From NCBI RefSeq assembly GCF_963924675.1, contig NC_089238.1, positions 28,563,815-28,627,814 of the forward strand: a DNA stretch of 64,000 bases, read 5' to 3'. Source of the stretch: Phocoena phocoena. Its lineage: Eukaryota; Chordata; Mammalia; Artiodactyla; Phocoenidae. Position numbers and translations under genes: made by a program. Shown piece after piece: positions 36,231 through 47,860 of this stretch. The notes beneath the pieces were generated by a model. The model had not been told where the DNA came from and ran no database searches. It saw nothing but the letters and a program-made list of their open reading frames with translations. The first letter of the stretch is position 1; every line of letters begins with the position of its first letter.

Positions 36231-38281
36231 TGTAATTACATCTAAGATAAAGACAACACAGGCTTTATAGAGTAGACTAGGTTAAATTTTCCATTTTGGA
36301 TTCTAGGTTAAAATAAATCAGTAATGTTTATTAAAATCACTTTCAAAAAGAAGTCAAGGTAGCTGGGTTTGTTGTTGATTTAAAAAATGAAAGAAGTCAA
36401 GGGAGTATATAATTTGCCAAATTGGATATGTTTATAAATGATCAAATAGGATTTGTTTATAAATACATAATTTGGTGTGTATACTAATGTTTTTCCATAG
36501 ATAATTGTATTAAGTACTTTTCTTTTTATATAGCACTAGGATAGCAGTAAAGGGAAAGTAAAAGAAACTTAAGACAGTCTCTGCCTTTCAGTTGCTTGGT
36601 AGACTAGACCTACATGTTAAAATATTAGACAATACGTTAAAAACGATAATATATCTTGCTACAAAGCATTATAGTTAATAAATATTGGAAAAGAGAGAAG
36701 TCACTGCTGTCTAGAGACTTAGATAGAGTCCTGTGGAAGAGGCAGAATTGAACAGAATTTATAAGAGGAAGATTAGATAATGGTTTTTCTGGAAAATGAC
36801 ATTGAGAGAGAGTCAGGGAATAGCGTGAACCAGAGACTTGATGTTGGGAAAATTGTATGGTTTTAGGATAAGACTGACCTAGCTACTGTTTAAATTCTTA
36901 CTGGAGAGATATTTGTATAAGGTCAGAGACTGCTTAGCAAAGATAAATCTAGATTATGGGCAACATCAGAAAGTGAGCTGGGGAGGGGATTGGGTTGGTG
37001 GTCAGGCAGGAATGAGGCTTGATGTAAGGCATTTCATTCGTACTAGAATAGGAAGCCATGAGAAGTTCTTATAAAACAGAATAGTACTTTTAAAAGTAAT
37101 ATTTTAGGAAAGTTATTCTATTATTACAGTTAAAATGTACTATAGTGAAAGTATTTTCAAATATTCATAATATTTTGTTAATCTGATTTTAATGAAATAA
37201 TGAAAGCTGTTCTTTTTTAATAATGTTATGTCACATTCCTCAGTGCTTTCATATGCAAAAATAATTTTTATTCATTGTAATTAGTTATTCCTTACTAATT
37301 ATGAATTAAGGTGTTTTTTGTAACTGAGATGTGAGGAGAGTGACTTCCATAAGATTACACAGCCAACCAAAGGGAAGTGTCTTTTAGGGATACACAGGAC
37401 TTGGTCAGAAATTCTCCTTGAATGATTGAAAATGCATTTCTCGCTACAAACTGTGAACCATTTTAAGCAAACATCTCATTATTAATATTTTCTTTTATAA
37501 GAGTGTTCTAGATTACGTACTCTTTAAGGACAGGAACTGTGTCCTACCTTTGAATCATCATAGTGCTTTGTACATAGCTGTTTGATAAATGTGTATTTAT
37601 TTATTAGGAAAAAAATGAATGCATGGAACTGCTTCATTCATACCTCTTACAAACATTTTTTAGTGAGTGCCTACTGAAATGAAGAGTGAGAAGGGTCAGT
37701 TTAATTTGGCAAGAAACAGTGGTGGTCTTAAAGAAAATACCTTAAATAGGCTGGGGCAGGAGTGGACTGTGGGAATTGAGGAGTGAGGTTGTCGTGAGAA
37801 AGGGGAGCATAATAGCAACCAACTTTTCAAAAGTTTTGAAAGTTATGAAAAAGCCGAAAGAAGTTTATTTTTTATTTGAGTTGGACCATGTTTTTAAGTT
37901 GATAAGAATCTAATGTAGAGTAAGATATTTTGGCACAAAAAAACAAAGATAAATGATGAAACAAACTTTTAGAAAAAGTAGGAATTAATGGGTTCAAAAA
38001 AGGGGGAAAGGTTTGTCTTGTACATGAGAAAGGCATGGTTCTTCCTCGAAAAGGGGACAAAAGAAAAGATGTGTGACTATCCAGGGGAAAAATTTGAGGA
38101 GACAAGTCAAAACTTGAAAGAGACCTAGATTACAATTCTCCTGGTTTTTAAATGAGAAATGAGGTAGTATTTTTAATCCAAGAATTGCTTGATTTTGTCT
38201 GACTGCTTGTAAAATAAGAGATAAATTTCTATGTATTTTTTTAAATAAACTTTTTCTTTGATCATGAGTATCATTACAAGC

Positions 38282-38545
38282 ATTATTTATTTTATTCTAT
38301 TTTATTGGAGTATAGTTAATTTACAATGTTATATTAATTTCTGCTATACAACAAAGTGATTCAGTTATACATATATATACATTCTTTTTCATATTCTTTT
38401 CCATTATGGTTTATCACAGGATATTGAATATAGTTCCCTGTGCTATACAGTAGGACCTTGTTGTTTATCCATTCTCTATATAATAGTTTGTATCTGCTAA
38501 TCTCAAACTCCCACTCCATCCCTCCCCAACCCCCGCAAAATGTCT
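38282..38545 (-). mobile_element. L1 3'-UTR fragment, antisense, next to an exon
   Basis: 'gagtatagttaatttacaat', 'gtgattcagttatacatat' and 'ttccctgtgctatacagtagg' are the antisense L1 3' UTR. No convincing target duplication was found. The right end lies about 75 bp upstream of the acceptor at 38,620. Confidence 0.85.
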
Positions 38546-38620
38546 ACGTATTTAGAAAAGTAATTACGTTTAATTTAAGAACTAGATTTTTATCACTCTT
38601 TTGCATTTTTAATTTGTTAG

Positions 38621-38760
38621 GTACTCCCATTCAATCAACCCTTGGTGCCAATGGAGTTTTATTAGACAACCAGCCTGTAGTCAAAAAAAGGCGGGGAAGG
38701 AGGAAGAATGTAGAAGGTGTTGACATCCTCTTTTTCAACAGAAATAAACCACCTAATCAT
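38621..38760 (+). CDS. CHD9: CHD9 exon 15 of window (basic motif)
   Basis: Encodes TPIQSTLGANGVLLDNQPVV, then KKRRGRRKNVEGVDILFFN and RNKPPNH. KKRRGRRK is a strong nuclear-localisation or DNA-contacting basic patch, close to an AT-hook (inference). It completes Gly at its start and ends on a codon boundary. Length 140 bp. Confidence 0.95.
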
Positions 38761-39074
38761 GTAAGTAAAACAATGCTTAAAAACTACTGATTCTTGAGTC
38801 CAAAATTCAATTCTAGTAAATATACATATTGCTGTTTGTGAATGTTTTGTAGAATAATAAAGATAATTAGAAAATTAGGAGTATACTATATAGCTTTAGA
38901 TTGTATCTCAGTAGAATCCAGCACTGGCTAAGATTCATGAAAATTCTAAATTTGAAAGATTTAGCTGACCTTTAAACAACTTTTTTTTTCCTCTTCAAAA
39001 AGAATTGCTTCATTGGACCAAAATCAGAATGCTAAAGCATGGAAATAAAATTGTCATTTGATGTTTTTCTACAG
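38761..39074 (+). other. CHD9 intron (314 bp)
   Basis: GT-AG (gtaagt ... ttctacag). Nothing else seen. Confidence 0.9.
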
Positions 39075-39296
39075 GTTACGTTAGGCTTAACCACCTCACA
39101 GATTTCTACAGGGATAAATCCAGCACTATCCTATACTCAACCTCAAGGAATTCCTGATACAGAAAGTCCCGTTCCAGTTATTAATCTTAAAGATGGGACA
39201 AGACTTGCAGGCGATGATGCACCGAAGAGAAAGGATTTGGAAAAATGGCTTAAGGAGCACCCAGGTTATGTGGAAGATTTAGGAGCTTTTATTCCT
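39075..39296 (+). CDS. CHD9: CHD9 exon 16 of window (BRK domain 1)
   Basis: A 222-bp exon, phase 0 at both ends. After VTLGLTTSQISTGINPALSY it encodes PVPVINLKDGTRLAGDDAPK, then RKDLEKWLKEHPGYVEDLGA and FIP. Its V-x-N-x-x-x-G, the A-P-K-R-K-x-L-x-x-W-L start of the helix and the H-P-G-Y loop mark a BRK domain, a small fold shared by CHD6-9, kismet and BRM/BRG1-type proteins whose partner is not settled. Confidence 0.96.
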
Positions 39297-39750
39297 GTAG
39301 GTGATGCCTTATAAAACTTGGTATATTTTACTTCTGTGATTGGTCACACCTATAATGATGAAGCATAAATTCTCACCCACTTATATGTTCTGCCCAAGAT
39401 TTAGGAAAATTAGCAGAAAAAAATAATGACTATCTTTCGATACAATACAATATCATTTTCCATTTTTCCATTCTGCATTCAATAAGTGTTTAAGTAATAA
39501 AAATTACCTCTCATATACAGAGTACTATCATAGACCCAATGAATATTGTAAAGTTACAAAACTTGCAATCTTTTCCCACAAATAATTTGTTTTAAAATAA
39601 TAAAAATGATCATAGTAAACATTTATTGAGACTTAGCTGTGTGCTTGGCTTTATACTTAGCATGGATTACCTAATTTAACACCCCCTAACTTTATCAGAA
39701 TGGCATCATTATAACTTTATAAAGAAATGGAAATACTGAAATTTTAAATA

Positions 39751-41037
39751 TTGGGTTGGCCAAAATGTGCCTTTGGTTTTTAAGTAAAAATAAAAGACAC
39801 ATTTTTCATTTTCACCAAGAACTTTATTTAACAACATATTCACCGTTTTGTTCCACTACCTTCTGCCATTTTTCAGGCAACTTCATAATTCCATCTTCCC
39901 AAAACTTTTTATCTTGTTAAGCAAAGAACTCTTACAGGTGCCTTCTATAGTCTTCCAAGGAATTGAAATTTTTTCCATTAAGAGAATTTTGTAAAGACCA
40001 AAATAAATGGAAATCTGAAGATGCAGTGTCTGGTGAATATGGGGGATGAATCAGAACTTCCCAGCCAAGCTGCAACAGTTTTTGCCTGGTCATCAAAGAA
40101 ACATGCGGTCTTGCGTTATCCTGATGGAAGATTATGTGCTTTCTGTTGACTAATTCCAAACACTTTTCATTGAGTGCTGCTTTCAGTTGGTCTAACTGGG
40201 AGCAGTACTTGTTGGAATTAATCGTTTGGTTTTCTGGAAGGAGCTCATAATAGAGGACTCCCTTCCAGTCCCACCATATACACAGCATCACCTTCTTTCG
40301 ATGAAGACCAGCCTTTGGTGTGGTTAGTGGTGGTTCATTTTGCTTGCCCTACGATCTCTTCTGTTCCACATTGTAGTACAGTATCCATTTTTCATCTTCT
40401 GTCACAATTTGTTTTAAAAACGGAACGTTTTCATTACGTTTAAGTAGAGAATCCACATGCGGAAATACGATCAAGAGGGTTTTTTCTGCTTAACTTACAC
40501 GGAACCCAAACATCAAAGCGATTCACGTAACCAAGCTGGTGTAAATGATTTTCAGCGCTTGATTTGGATATTTTGAGTATGTCCGGTGTCTCCCGCGTGG
40601 TATAATGTTGATTGTTCTCAGTTAATGTCTCAATTTGATCACTATCAATTTCAACTGGTCTACCCGACCATGGAGCACCATCCAGCGAGAAATCTCCGGC
40701 ACGAAACTTTGCAAACCACTTTTGACACGTTTGATCACTCACAGCCCTTTCTCCATATACTGCACAAATCTGTTTTTGTGTTTCGGTTGTGTTTTTACCT
40801 TTCTTGAAATAATAAAGCTTAATATGCCGAAAATGTTGCTTTTTTTCTTCCACCTTCAGTATTAAAATGGCTACGCAAAAATTCACCAATTTTGATGTTT
40901 TTTTTTTTTAATGCACGCTGATATGACAGCTGTCACAATACAGTCTAACGAAATTGTTTCGAATGAAGTTAAAGACAACTAAGTGCTACTAGAGCCATCT
41001 TATGGAAAACACCAAATGAACCTTTTGACCAACCCAA
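39751..41037 (-). mobile_element. Near-complete mariner DNA transposon (1.29 kb)
   Basis: The left end is ttgggttggccaaaa and the right end, reversed, is ttgggttggtcaaaa, giving terminal inverted repeats of about 30 bp with few mismatches. Each side is flanked by TA (39749-39750 and 41038-41039), the mariner target duplication. It encodes a decayed transposase on the minus strand. The type resembles the mariner known from cetartiodactyls (Mariner1_BT-like, from memory). Confidence 0.93.
39932..40889 (-). pseudogene. Mariner transposase pseudogene
   Basis: Reading right to left, an N-terminal piece (40,889-40,440) has the helix-turn-helix region HIKLYYFKKGKNTTETQKQI and the QTCQKWFAKFRAGDFSLDG motif. 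A C-terminal piece (40,291-39,932) has HQDNARPH (second catalytic Asp) and YSPDTASSDFHLFW (third Asp), the D,D34D hallmark of mariners. Frameshifts or stops separate the pieces between 40,291 and 40,440, where the first catalytic Asp region lies, so no active enzyme is made. Confidence 0.88.
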
Positions 41038-42588
41038 TAAATAGTGCAAGGCCACACAGCTAGTAAGTCTTAAATCCACTGTTCAAACTGCTACACTTAA
41101 GATCTCATAAGAATACACCTTCTGGTTCTCGTCAGGTGCATGGTTTATATTAGTCAAAGAGGAGAACAGATATATTAATTTGCATTTTTCTTATCCTCTG
41201 AAATACTTTCTACTCACTATCTTATGGGCGTATGTCTTTCTTACTCATAGAAATCTATTATTTAAGTTTGTAATGCTTTACTGTCAGATGCTGATGTACC
41301 AAATTTTGTATCAGTCTCCCTTGATGTTTCTATATATTTTAGAAGGTAAAAGAGTAATGGTATATCCTCTGTACGATGAAGTTAGTGGGTTTGTTCTATC
41401 TGCTTCCATCATGAAGATTAATTGGATAACCCATTGAAGTCGTCCCCTACCCCATGAACTTCTTAAGGGCTGTCCTATTCACCTTGTATCCCCAGGACTT
41501 AGCACGTAATTCCTGCTACAGAGGATGGTATCTAGCTCCTTGTAAATATTTACTGAGTCAGTGATTTAAAAAATTAAAAACGAAAGTCTTTTGGAGACTA
41601 AAAAGTGATATATAAAGGTAAAGTGATTGTTATTTTATTAACAAAAAAATTCATTACCTTATTTTTTCATGCAAAAGAACCACAGAAGCTCCAGTCCCTA
41701 GAATGTGACTGTAATATATATTTTTATATACTTGTATCTGTAATATATATTTAGTTTAATATTTTACATTGCTATTATTGTCCTCAAGAGATAACCTGGT
41801 AGTCTAAAATAGGGAGCCTCAGTCTTGGCTTTTGAATGCCTTTCATATCCCTAATTTTTTCAAAAGATGCCACAAATTCTCAAATAAACTTTCTCTTAAT
41901 TCTTTTGATTTAAAAAAAAAGCACCAAATAAAGCTCTTGTAATTATGAGGGGAAGGGTTGTCAGTAAGGTGAGCAATCATAAAATGAGTATTGCTATTCT
42001 AAAAATAATGAGAATTGTTAGTTTAACCCTATATTTATTAACATGTTAGAAAATACCATTTATTCAGTCAGTAAATTTTTATTGAGCAACTATTATGTGC
42101 TAGTTACTATTTAAAGGGATTTAGGATAAAACAGTGAACAATATAAAGTTCTTGCCCTCATGGCAGTTATACTCTAGTCTCTGAAGATTGTCATACCTTC
42201 CTCTTCCCACTGCAAAGGAATCTTTATTACTTTTTCTTTTAACTTATAGGAGTTCATCATTTTCCCTGCAAATAAACCTTTTGTCCTAATTTTTTATATA
42301 ACTTTATTATTAAGATTTTAAAACATTGTTATAAGTAGCATTTGTTGGAGTACAGAATACAAGATAACAACTGGTATGATTTCCAAGGGCACTTTACATT
42401 AATGGTATATTGGATCTCACACTTTGCTGTGATATCTCTACAACAAAATGATCATAACATGGTATATGTACTATACCAGTGGTATGTATAAACTGCCATG
42501 GAAACTGATAAAAGAATAATTACTCTGCCCAAGCAGAGTATCTGGGAAAAGATAGAAAATAGAGCTGACATGACTGGTGGATGATAAA

Positions 42589-42641
42589 AGAATAAGTAGG
42601 CATTTGACCAGGTTAATACTGGTCAAATGCCTACTTATTCT
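42589..42641. repeat. Perfect 23-bp inverted repeat with 7-base loop
   Basis: The left arm 42,589-42,611 (starts agaataagtagg, ends gaccag) is the exact reverse complement of the right arm 42,619-42,641. The loop is gttaata at 42,612-42,618. It is not part of any repeat I recognise. Confidence 0.95.
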
Positions 42642-43034
42642 AGGCAGGATAAGAGGAGGATACTCTAGGCATTACAGAACAATTATGAAGAGAGTCTAAA
42701 AAGGATATAGTCATAAAACAGTGACTAGTCTGATATTCCAGAGTATGTGAGGGAATGAGTGGGGTAATAGTAATTGGATAGAAAAGGTGAATTCAGTCCA
42801 GGCTGTGATGGGACTGGTATGCCATGCTGAAGAGTTTGAGCTTTAGTCTGTTGGAATTTCTAATTGTTTAGAAATGACTACAGACACCAAGCCTTACTTT
42901 GTTAACAGTTGTTAACAGAGGTGAGCAGCATGGTTTGATAGAGTTTTTATTGCCACCTGCTAGCTGCATGACCTTGAGGAAGGTATCTTCTCTGAGCCTT
43001 GATTCCCATTTGTAAAATAAGAATAATATCTTTG

Positions 43035-43259
43035 GGGGACTTCCCTGGTGGTCGAGTGGTGAAGACTGTGCTCCCAACGCAGGGGGACCCGCGTTTGATC
43101 CCTGGTCGGGGAACTGAGATCCCACATACCGCAACTAGAGAGCCTGCGCACCGCAGCTACTGAGCCCGCGTGCTGTACAGCCCACCTGCGTACTCTAGAG
43201 CCTGCACGCCGCAATGAAGACCCAGAGCAGCCAAAATAAATAAATACATTTTTTTAGAA
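43035..43259 (+). mobile_element. CHR-type SINE, sense
   Basis: The head is gggacttccctggtggtcga, the B-box-like part 'gtttgatccctgg', and the tail AATAAATA plus T/A run. The 16-bp duplication aagaataatatctttg is perfect at 43019-43034 and 43260-43275. Confidence 0.95.
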
Positions 43260-43771
43260 AAGAATAATATCTTTGAGTATTGTGAGGATTATGTGAAAAG
43301 AGATAAGAAAGTTTATTAGTGAGATGAAGAGAAATGAAAGCCACTAGTACACATATAAATGCTATCAGAGCACTGAGAAAATCTGATGTTTCAGGTGAAA
43401 TTCATCAGGAGAAAATGTAAAGAGGAAGCTCTTCCAGCATTATTGATAACTCCTTCAAATAACACTAGAAATACAGTGATCTTTGAGGGCATTTAAGGAA
43501 AGAACTAGCAATGTCCTCCTCATTTCAGGAGCCTACTTTCATACAGAAAGATAATACTGATTATTATTAATTGCCTTGAATAATTGTTTAAATATATAAT
43601 TTGAGGAAAAGGTTCATGTAACATTGTCTTATTCAGCATTTTTATTAATATAAAAATATTTAAACCTTAAATATTTTTAACATATAGCTATGGGGTAAAT
43701 TCTTTAATATATATTGAAGATATGTGATAGAATATATATGATATAATATAAATCTTCAATATATAATATAA

Positions 43772-43998
43772 ACAGTTGATCCTTGGACAGTATGGGTGTC
43801 AGAAGTACTGATGCATGCCACCCCCACAGCCAAAAATTTGAGTATGACTTTACAGTTAGCCCTCCGTGTCCTCAATTCCGCATCCCTGGGTGCAGTCAAC
43901 CATGGATCGTGTAGTCCTGTAGTACATATTTATTGAAGAAAATCCACATATGAGTGAGCCTGCACATTTCAGACCCATGCTATTCAAGGGTCAACTGT
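43772..43998 (+). mobile_element. Tigger-type (TcMar) MITE
   Basis: Ends are cagttgatccttg and, reversed, cagttgacccttg, forming terminal inverted repeats. Inside is 'cagttagccctccgtgtcc' and 'caaccatggatcgtgtagt', typical of Tigger-derived nonautonomous elements. The TA target duplication is kept on the right (43,998-43,999) and appears mutated on the left. Confidence 0.75.
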
Positions 43999-44118
43999 AT
44001 TAATATATCTTATCTATAACATATCTTCAATTTTATATGACTAAATTTCTTGGATCAGCTTATTTGTACTAGTTGCACAGTTAGATTTTCAAGCCATTCC
44101 TTTGTCCATGTGTTTTAG

Positions 44119-44247
44119 AGAATGCAGCTCCATGAGGGGAGACCCAAGCAAAAAAGGCATCGTTGCAGAAACCCCAATAAACTAGATGTGAATAGTCTCA
44201 CTGGAGAAGAACGTGTTCAGCTGATTAACAGAAGAAATGCCAGAAAG
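44119..44247 (+). CDS. CHD9: CHD9 exon 17 of window (start of BRK domain 2)
   Basis: A 129-bp exon, phase 0 at both ends. It encodes [20 protein letters not shown], then [20 protein letters not shown] and ARK. The basic [10 protein letters not shown] run precedes the BRK fold, whose first strand and helix are [12 protein letters not shown]. Confidence 0.96.
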
Positions 44248-44507
44248 GTATTTATATATTTGTTGTTAATTTTTCATGTTGATTCACTGCTTAAGAGATC
44301 TCTAGAACACTACTTCATTATGCAGTATTTTCTAACAGACCTGGTTGGGTTAAATGTAGATTTGCGGGAAAAGACATGGACTACAATTTTATGCAGTCTT
44401 AATTTCAAATCCCACATCTTTGTCTAAGCTGTTGAATGAAATAAGCAAGTTAGTTTACATTATCTGTGCCTAAGCAGTGGCCCTGAGCAAGAGCACTACA
44501 TGTAAGT

Positions 44508-44751
44508 CAGTGGTTCTCAAAAGGGGGCACCTTTGTCCTCCAGGGGACATTTAGCAACGTCTGGAAATATCTTCGGTAGTCACAACTTTGGAGTAAGGAG
44601 GTGGGTGTTGGGGAGGTGGTGAGCAGGGGAAGGATGCTAGTGGCATCTAGTGGATAGAGGCCCAGAATGCTGCTACACCTCCTGCAGCACAGGGGCCAAC
44701 CCGTACACCACCAGTCCAAAATGTCTGCAGTGCAAAAGTCGAGAAACTCTG
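44508..44751 (+). mobile_element. MER20 hAT-Charlie MITE
   Basis: Starts cagtggttctcaa and ends gtcgagaaactctg, near-inverted ends. Inside are 'ccaggggacatttagcaac', 'gctagtggcatctagtggat' and 'caaaatgtctgcagtgc'. The classic MER20 text is nearly full length. Confidence 0.9.
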
Positions 44752-45553
44752 TTGACAAGGGGACACTATTCTCATCATGGCCATTATAGATTTATTTATT
44801 TGTCACGTGATTTTCCATCATTTGACTGTTAAGTGTCTCGTTCTATCAAAATGGGCATATTACATAATTTTCTGATAGATGGAAATAAAATGTCTTAAAC
44901 AAAGGTACCTTATACACTAATAGTATCCCTGTGTTTACCTTCTTGCTTTATTGATTGATGAATGGTAACAGTCAGGTTTTTCCAAAGTCTATTTCTGAAC
45001 CAAATGTGGCTCAACATTTGTTTTCCCAAATTGTGTCTGTTTTATGTTGGGATTGGTATATGTCTCTTTTACCTCCTAAAGTAAATGATAGAACACTTGT
45101 GGCACCCTTTTGTAAGTTCATAGCTTTGACATTTTTATTGTTTTCTATTCTGATGAGCAAGCAACAAAATAAGTAAGAAAGAAGAAATGGCCTCAGAGTA
45201 AGAACAGCACATTTCTCATTGAGTTCCTTCACTCACAAATTAAATTACCCTGCATAGGTCACATTAATTCCCTAGTTCTGTCTTGCTCTCTGTTAAATGA
45301 CCTCACTGCTAGTATAAAAATACATGAAATCATTTGACTTTCTCAGAAGAAATATTGAAATTGGAAGAAAACTACTTTTAAAATAACAATTGTCTTAATA
45401 TTATCATATGCACTCATTAAAATTAATACTGATTTTTCCCCAATTTTGTAGATAGCTTATTCAGCTTTTGTTAGTGCTTTAAAGTGATGTCATAGATGTA
45501 TTAGGGGAAGAACAAGATGACATTTTAGTTGCATTTTACTTAATTTTATGCTC

Positions 45554-45603
45554 GCACTTCATCTTATAATGAAATTTTATGCACTTCATCTTATAATGAA
45601 ATT
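45554..45603. repeat. 27-bp tandem duplication
   Basis: gcacttcatcttataatgaa followed by att occurs at 45,554 and again at 45,581, 23 identical bases with a 27-bp period. Confidence 0.9.
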
Positions 45604-46154
45604 AGCATTTCTAGATATGAATAAATTTCTCTTAGCCAGTTTTAAGGAAATGGAACCCTTTTTTAAATTTTTACTTGTTAGGTTTAACATTAAACACCCT
45701 AAATTTTATTTTTCATTGTTGTGACCTGATAAAAGTCCTGTTCATTTCCTTTAGTTTGTAGATTTCTTTATTGTTCTGAGTTTCTAGAGTGCAGACTTGA
45801 GATTGATCAGTTACTAAGGAAAAGATCCACTTGCTGAATCCCCATAAACCATACAGAGGGCCTCCAGTGTAAACTGGAGCTTAATGAAGGTCATAATAAA
45901 AAGGAGATGGCAACAGAAACTTGAGAGGCTAAGTAAAGATTATAGGAAATACTAGATGAGAATACCTATAGGTATTACAACTGGCCATATTAAACCCTGT
46001 CTGTATCCTAACAAGATATAGTATGTATTCATTCAAAAAGGTGTGGAAAAAGGAATTATTCAAGAAGTGTCTTTAGACTCCAAAGGAACATTAAATTGGT
46101 AGGTTCAAATCATTTAAACATTTAAAGGGATATGTATATTTTTATACTTTTAGG

Positions 46155-46355
46155 GTATCAGTTTATGCATGGGTTTTTGAGACCTGAGTTTGAAAGCTGA
46201 TCCTAACACTTACTAGCTAGCTTTAGGCAACTTGTGTAACTTCTCTGAGGCTTAGTTCCTTCATTTGAAAAATAGAAATAATACCTTCTCAAATGGATAT
46301 AGTGAGTACCAAAATAAATTATGTACTCTAAAGTCCTTAGCACAATAGTTGGTAA
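46155..46355 (+). mobile_element. MIR SINE, sense
   Basis: 'gagacctgagtttgaaagctg', 'cacttactagctagcttta', 'cttctctgaggcttagttcc' and 'cttagcacaatagttgg' follow MIR order. Confidence 0.75.
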
Positions 46356-46369
46356 TATGATAATAATAA

Positions 46370-46565
46370 TAGTTTATATTTATTATGTGCCAGAACCTTT
46401 GCTGAGGCACTTGAATTATCTCATCTTCATAAAACCCTATGAGGGAGGTGTTATCTCCATTTTGCAGATCAGAAAACTGAGGTTCAAAGAGATTTACTGA
46501 TTTACCCTAGTTCATGTAGGTGGTAAGTCTGACTCCGAAGGGTATACTCTTAACTAGGCTACACT
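46370..46565 (-). mobile_element. MIR SINE, antisense
   Basis: 'tttattatgtgccagaacc', 'aaaaccctatgagggaggtg', 'ccattttgcagatcagaaaac' and 'taagtctgactcc' are MIR read backwards. It lies head-on beside the sense MIR at 46,155. Confidence 0.8.
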
Positions 46566-46640
46566 GCCTACCCAACATAGTAATTTCACAGTAAATGGTA
46601 GTTATTTATTTTACTGTTCCAGTAACTCAAAAACATTTAA

Positions 46641-46985
46641 GGGACTTCCCTGGTGGCACAGTGGTTAAGAATCCGCCTGCCAGTGCAGGGGACACAGGTT
46701 CGATCTCTGGTCCAGGAAGATCCCACATGCTGCGGAGCAAATAAGCCTATGTACCACACTATTGAGCCTGCGCTCTAGAGCCCACGAGCCACAACGACTG
46801 AGCCCGCATGCCACAACTACTGAAACCCGCACACCTAGATCCCGTGCTCCGCAACAAGAGAAGCCACCACAGTAAGAAGCCTGCACACCGCAACAAAGAG
46901 TAGCCCCGCTCGCCGCAACTAGAGAAAGCCTGCCCACAGCAACAAAGACCCAATGCAGCCAAAATTAATTAATTAACTTTAAAGA
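46641..46985 (+). mobile_element. CHR-type SINE, long form, sense
   Basis: Head gggacttccctggtggcaca, B-box 'ggttcgatctct', long body of 'cacaac' units, and tail 'aattaattaa'. The flanks aaaacatttaa and aagacatttaa match imperfectly, a likely duplication. Confidence 0.92.
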
Positions 46986-47205
46986 AAGACATTTAAAATT
47001 TACATTAGCACATGTTTATATAGTATATTAATAGTTCTTGTGGATTGTGGAAGTCCTTTTTAATGTAATAAAGATTGTCAAAAGTGGTTCAACAAATACA
47101 TGTGTTTTTAAAAAATAAACTCTGTACAGCACAGAATAAAAGCAAGAAATGTCTTCATATTTAATAGTGCTTTTAAGTGTCTAACAATCTGTTTTTCATT
47201 TATAG

Positions 47206-47310
47206 GTTGGAGGTGCCTTTGCTCCCCCTCTGAAAGATTTATGTCGGTTCCTGAAAGAAAATACAGAATATGGAGTAGCTCCTGAATGGGGAGATGTTGT
47301 TAAGCAGTCT
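47206..47310 (+). CDS. CHD9: CHD9 exon 18 of window (BRK domain 2, middle)
   Basis: A 105-bp exon, phase 0 at both ends, encoding [20 protein letters not shown] and then [15 protein letters not shown]. The [16 protein letters not shown] part is the second half of BRK domain 2, paralleling RKDLEKWLKEHPGY in BRK 1. Exons 13 and 16-18 are all phase 0 at both ends, so any of them could be skipped without frameshift. Confidence 0.96.
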
Positions 47311-47407
47311 GTGAGTATTTCATAAATACTAATTCAGACATCATTTTTAAAATTAGATGCCATTTAATTATAACAGATTAAATTCTAAGTTAAGAATTAA
47401 CAAAATA

Positions 47408-47663
47408 GGGCTTCCCTGGTAGCGCAGTGGTTAGGAATCTGCCTGCCAATGCAAGGGACACAGGTTCGATCCCTGGCCCAGGAAGATCCCACATGCCATG
47501 GAGCAACTAAGCCCATGCACCACAACTACAGAGCCCATGTGCCACAACTGCTGAGGCCCACGCACCTAGAGCCGATGTTCTGCAACAAGGGAAGCCACGA
47601 CAGTGAGAAGCCCAGGCGCAGCAACGAAGACCCAACACAGCCAAAAATAAATTTATTTTTAAA
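47408..47663 (+). mobile_element. CHR-type SINE, sense
   Basis: Head gggcttccctggtagcgcag, B-box 'ggttcgatccctgg', tail 'aaaaataaattt'. The duplication aattaacaaaata is perfect at 47395-47407 and 47664-47676. It lies about 100 bp after an exon donor. Confidence 0.95.
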
Positions 47664-47860
47664 AATTAACAAAATATTCCAAGAACATATGAAGGTATTT
47701 TTTAGTTCACAATTTTTGTTTTGCAGAATATGTTACAGATTTCTCAGATGCTGTTGAGTTAGAATGCAGAATCAATATATGCTGATTTGTGTTTATTTTA
47801 ATCTCTAAGATACTATTTGAGCAATACCACATGAATAGTCAAAGATATTGGGCGGCAGGG

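Larger units (their letters stand above)
34168..38620 (+). other. CHD9 intron (4.45 kb)
   Basis: GT-AG (gtgaat ... tttgttag). Contains a short SINE, a MIR, weak L2-like stretches (about 34,500, 36,540-37,060 and 37,500-37,600) and an antisense L1 3'-UTR piece that ends only about 75 bp before the next exon. Confidence 0.87.
39297..44118 (+). other. CHD9 intron (4.8 kb)
   Basis: GT-AG (gtaggt ... tgttttag). Holds a near-complete mariner, L2/MIR-like scraps (41,430-41,570 and 42,060-42,180), a perfect hairpin (42,589-42,641), a SINE and a Tigger-type MITE. An imperfect hairpin lies at 43,709-43,764. Confidence 0.88.
44248..47205 (+). other. CHD9 intron (2.96 kb)
   Basis: GT-AG (gtattt ... ttatag). 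Contains MER20, two MIR copies in opposite orientation, a SINE and a 27-bp tandem duplication. Otherwise AT-rich. Confidence 0.88.

Noticed and set aside
43709..43764. 13-bp imperfectly extended AT-rich inverted repeat as an origin or regulatory site
   Set aside because: Simple AT-rich sequence next to a Tigger MITE; no further support.
44752..44759. 8-bp target duplication for the MER20 at 44,508
   Set aside because: Flanks atgtaagt and ttgacaag do not match; probably lost by mutation.
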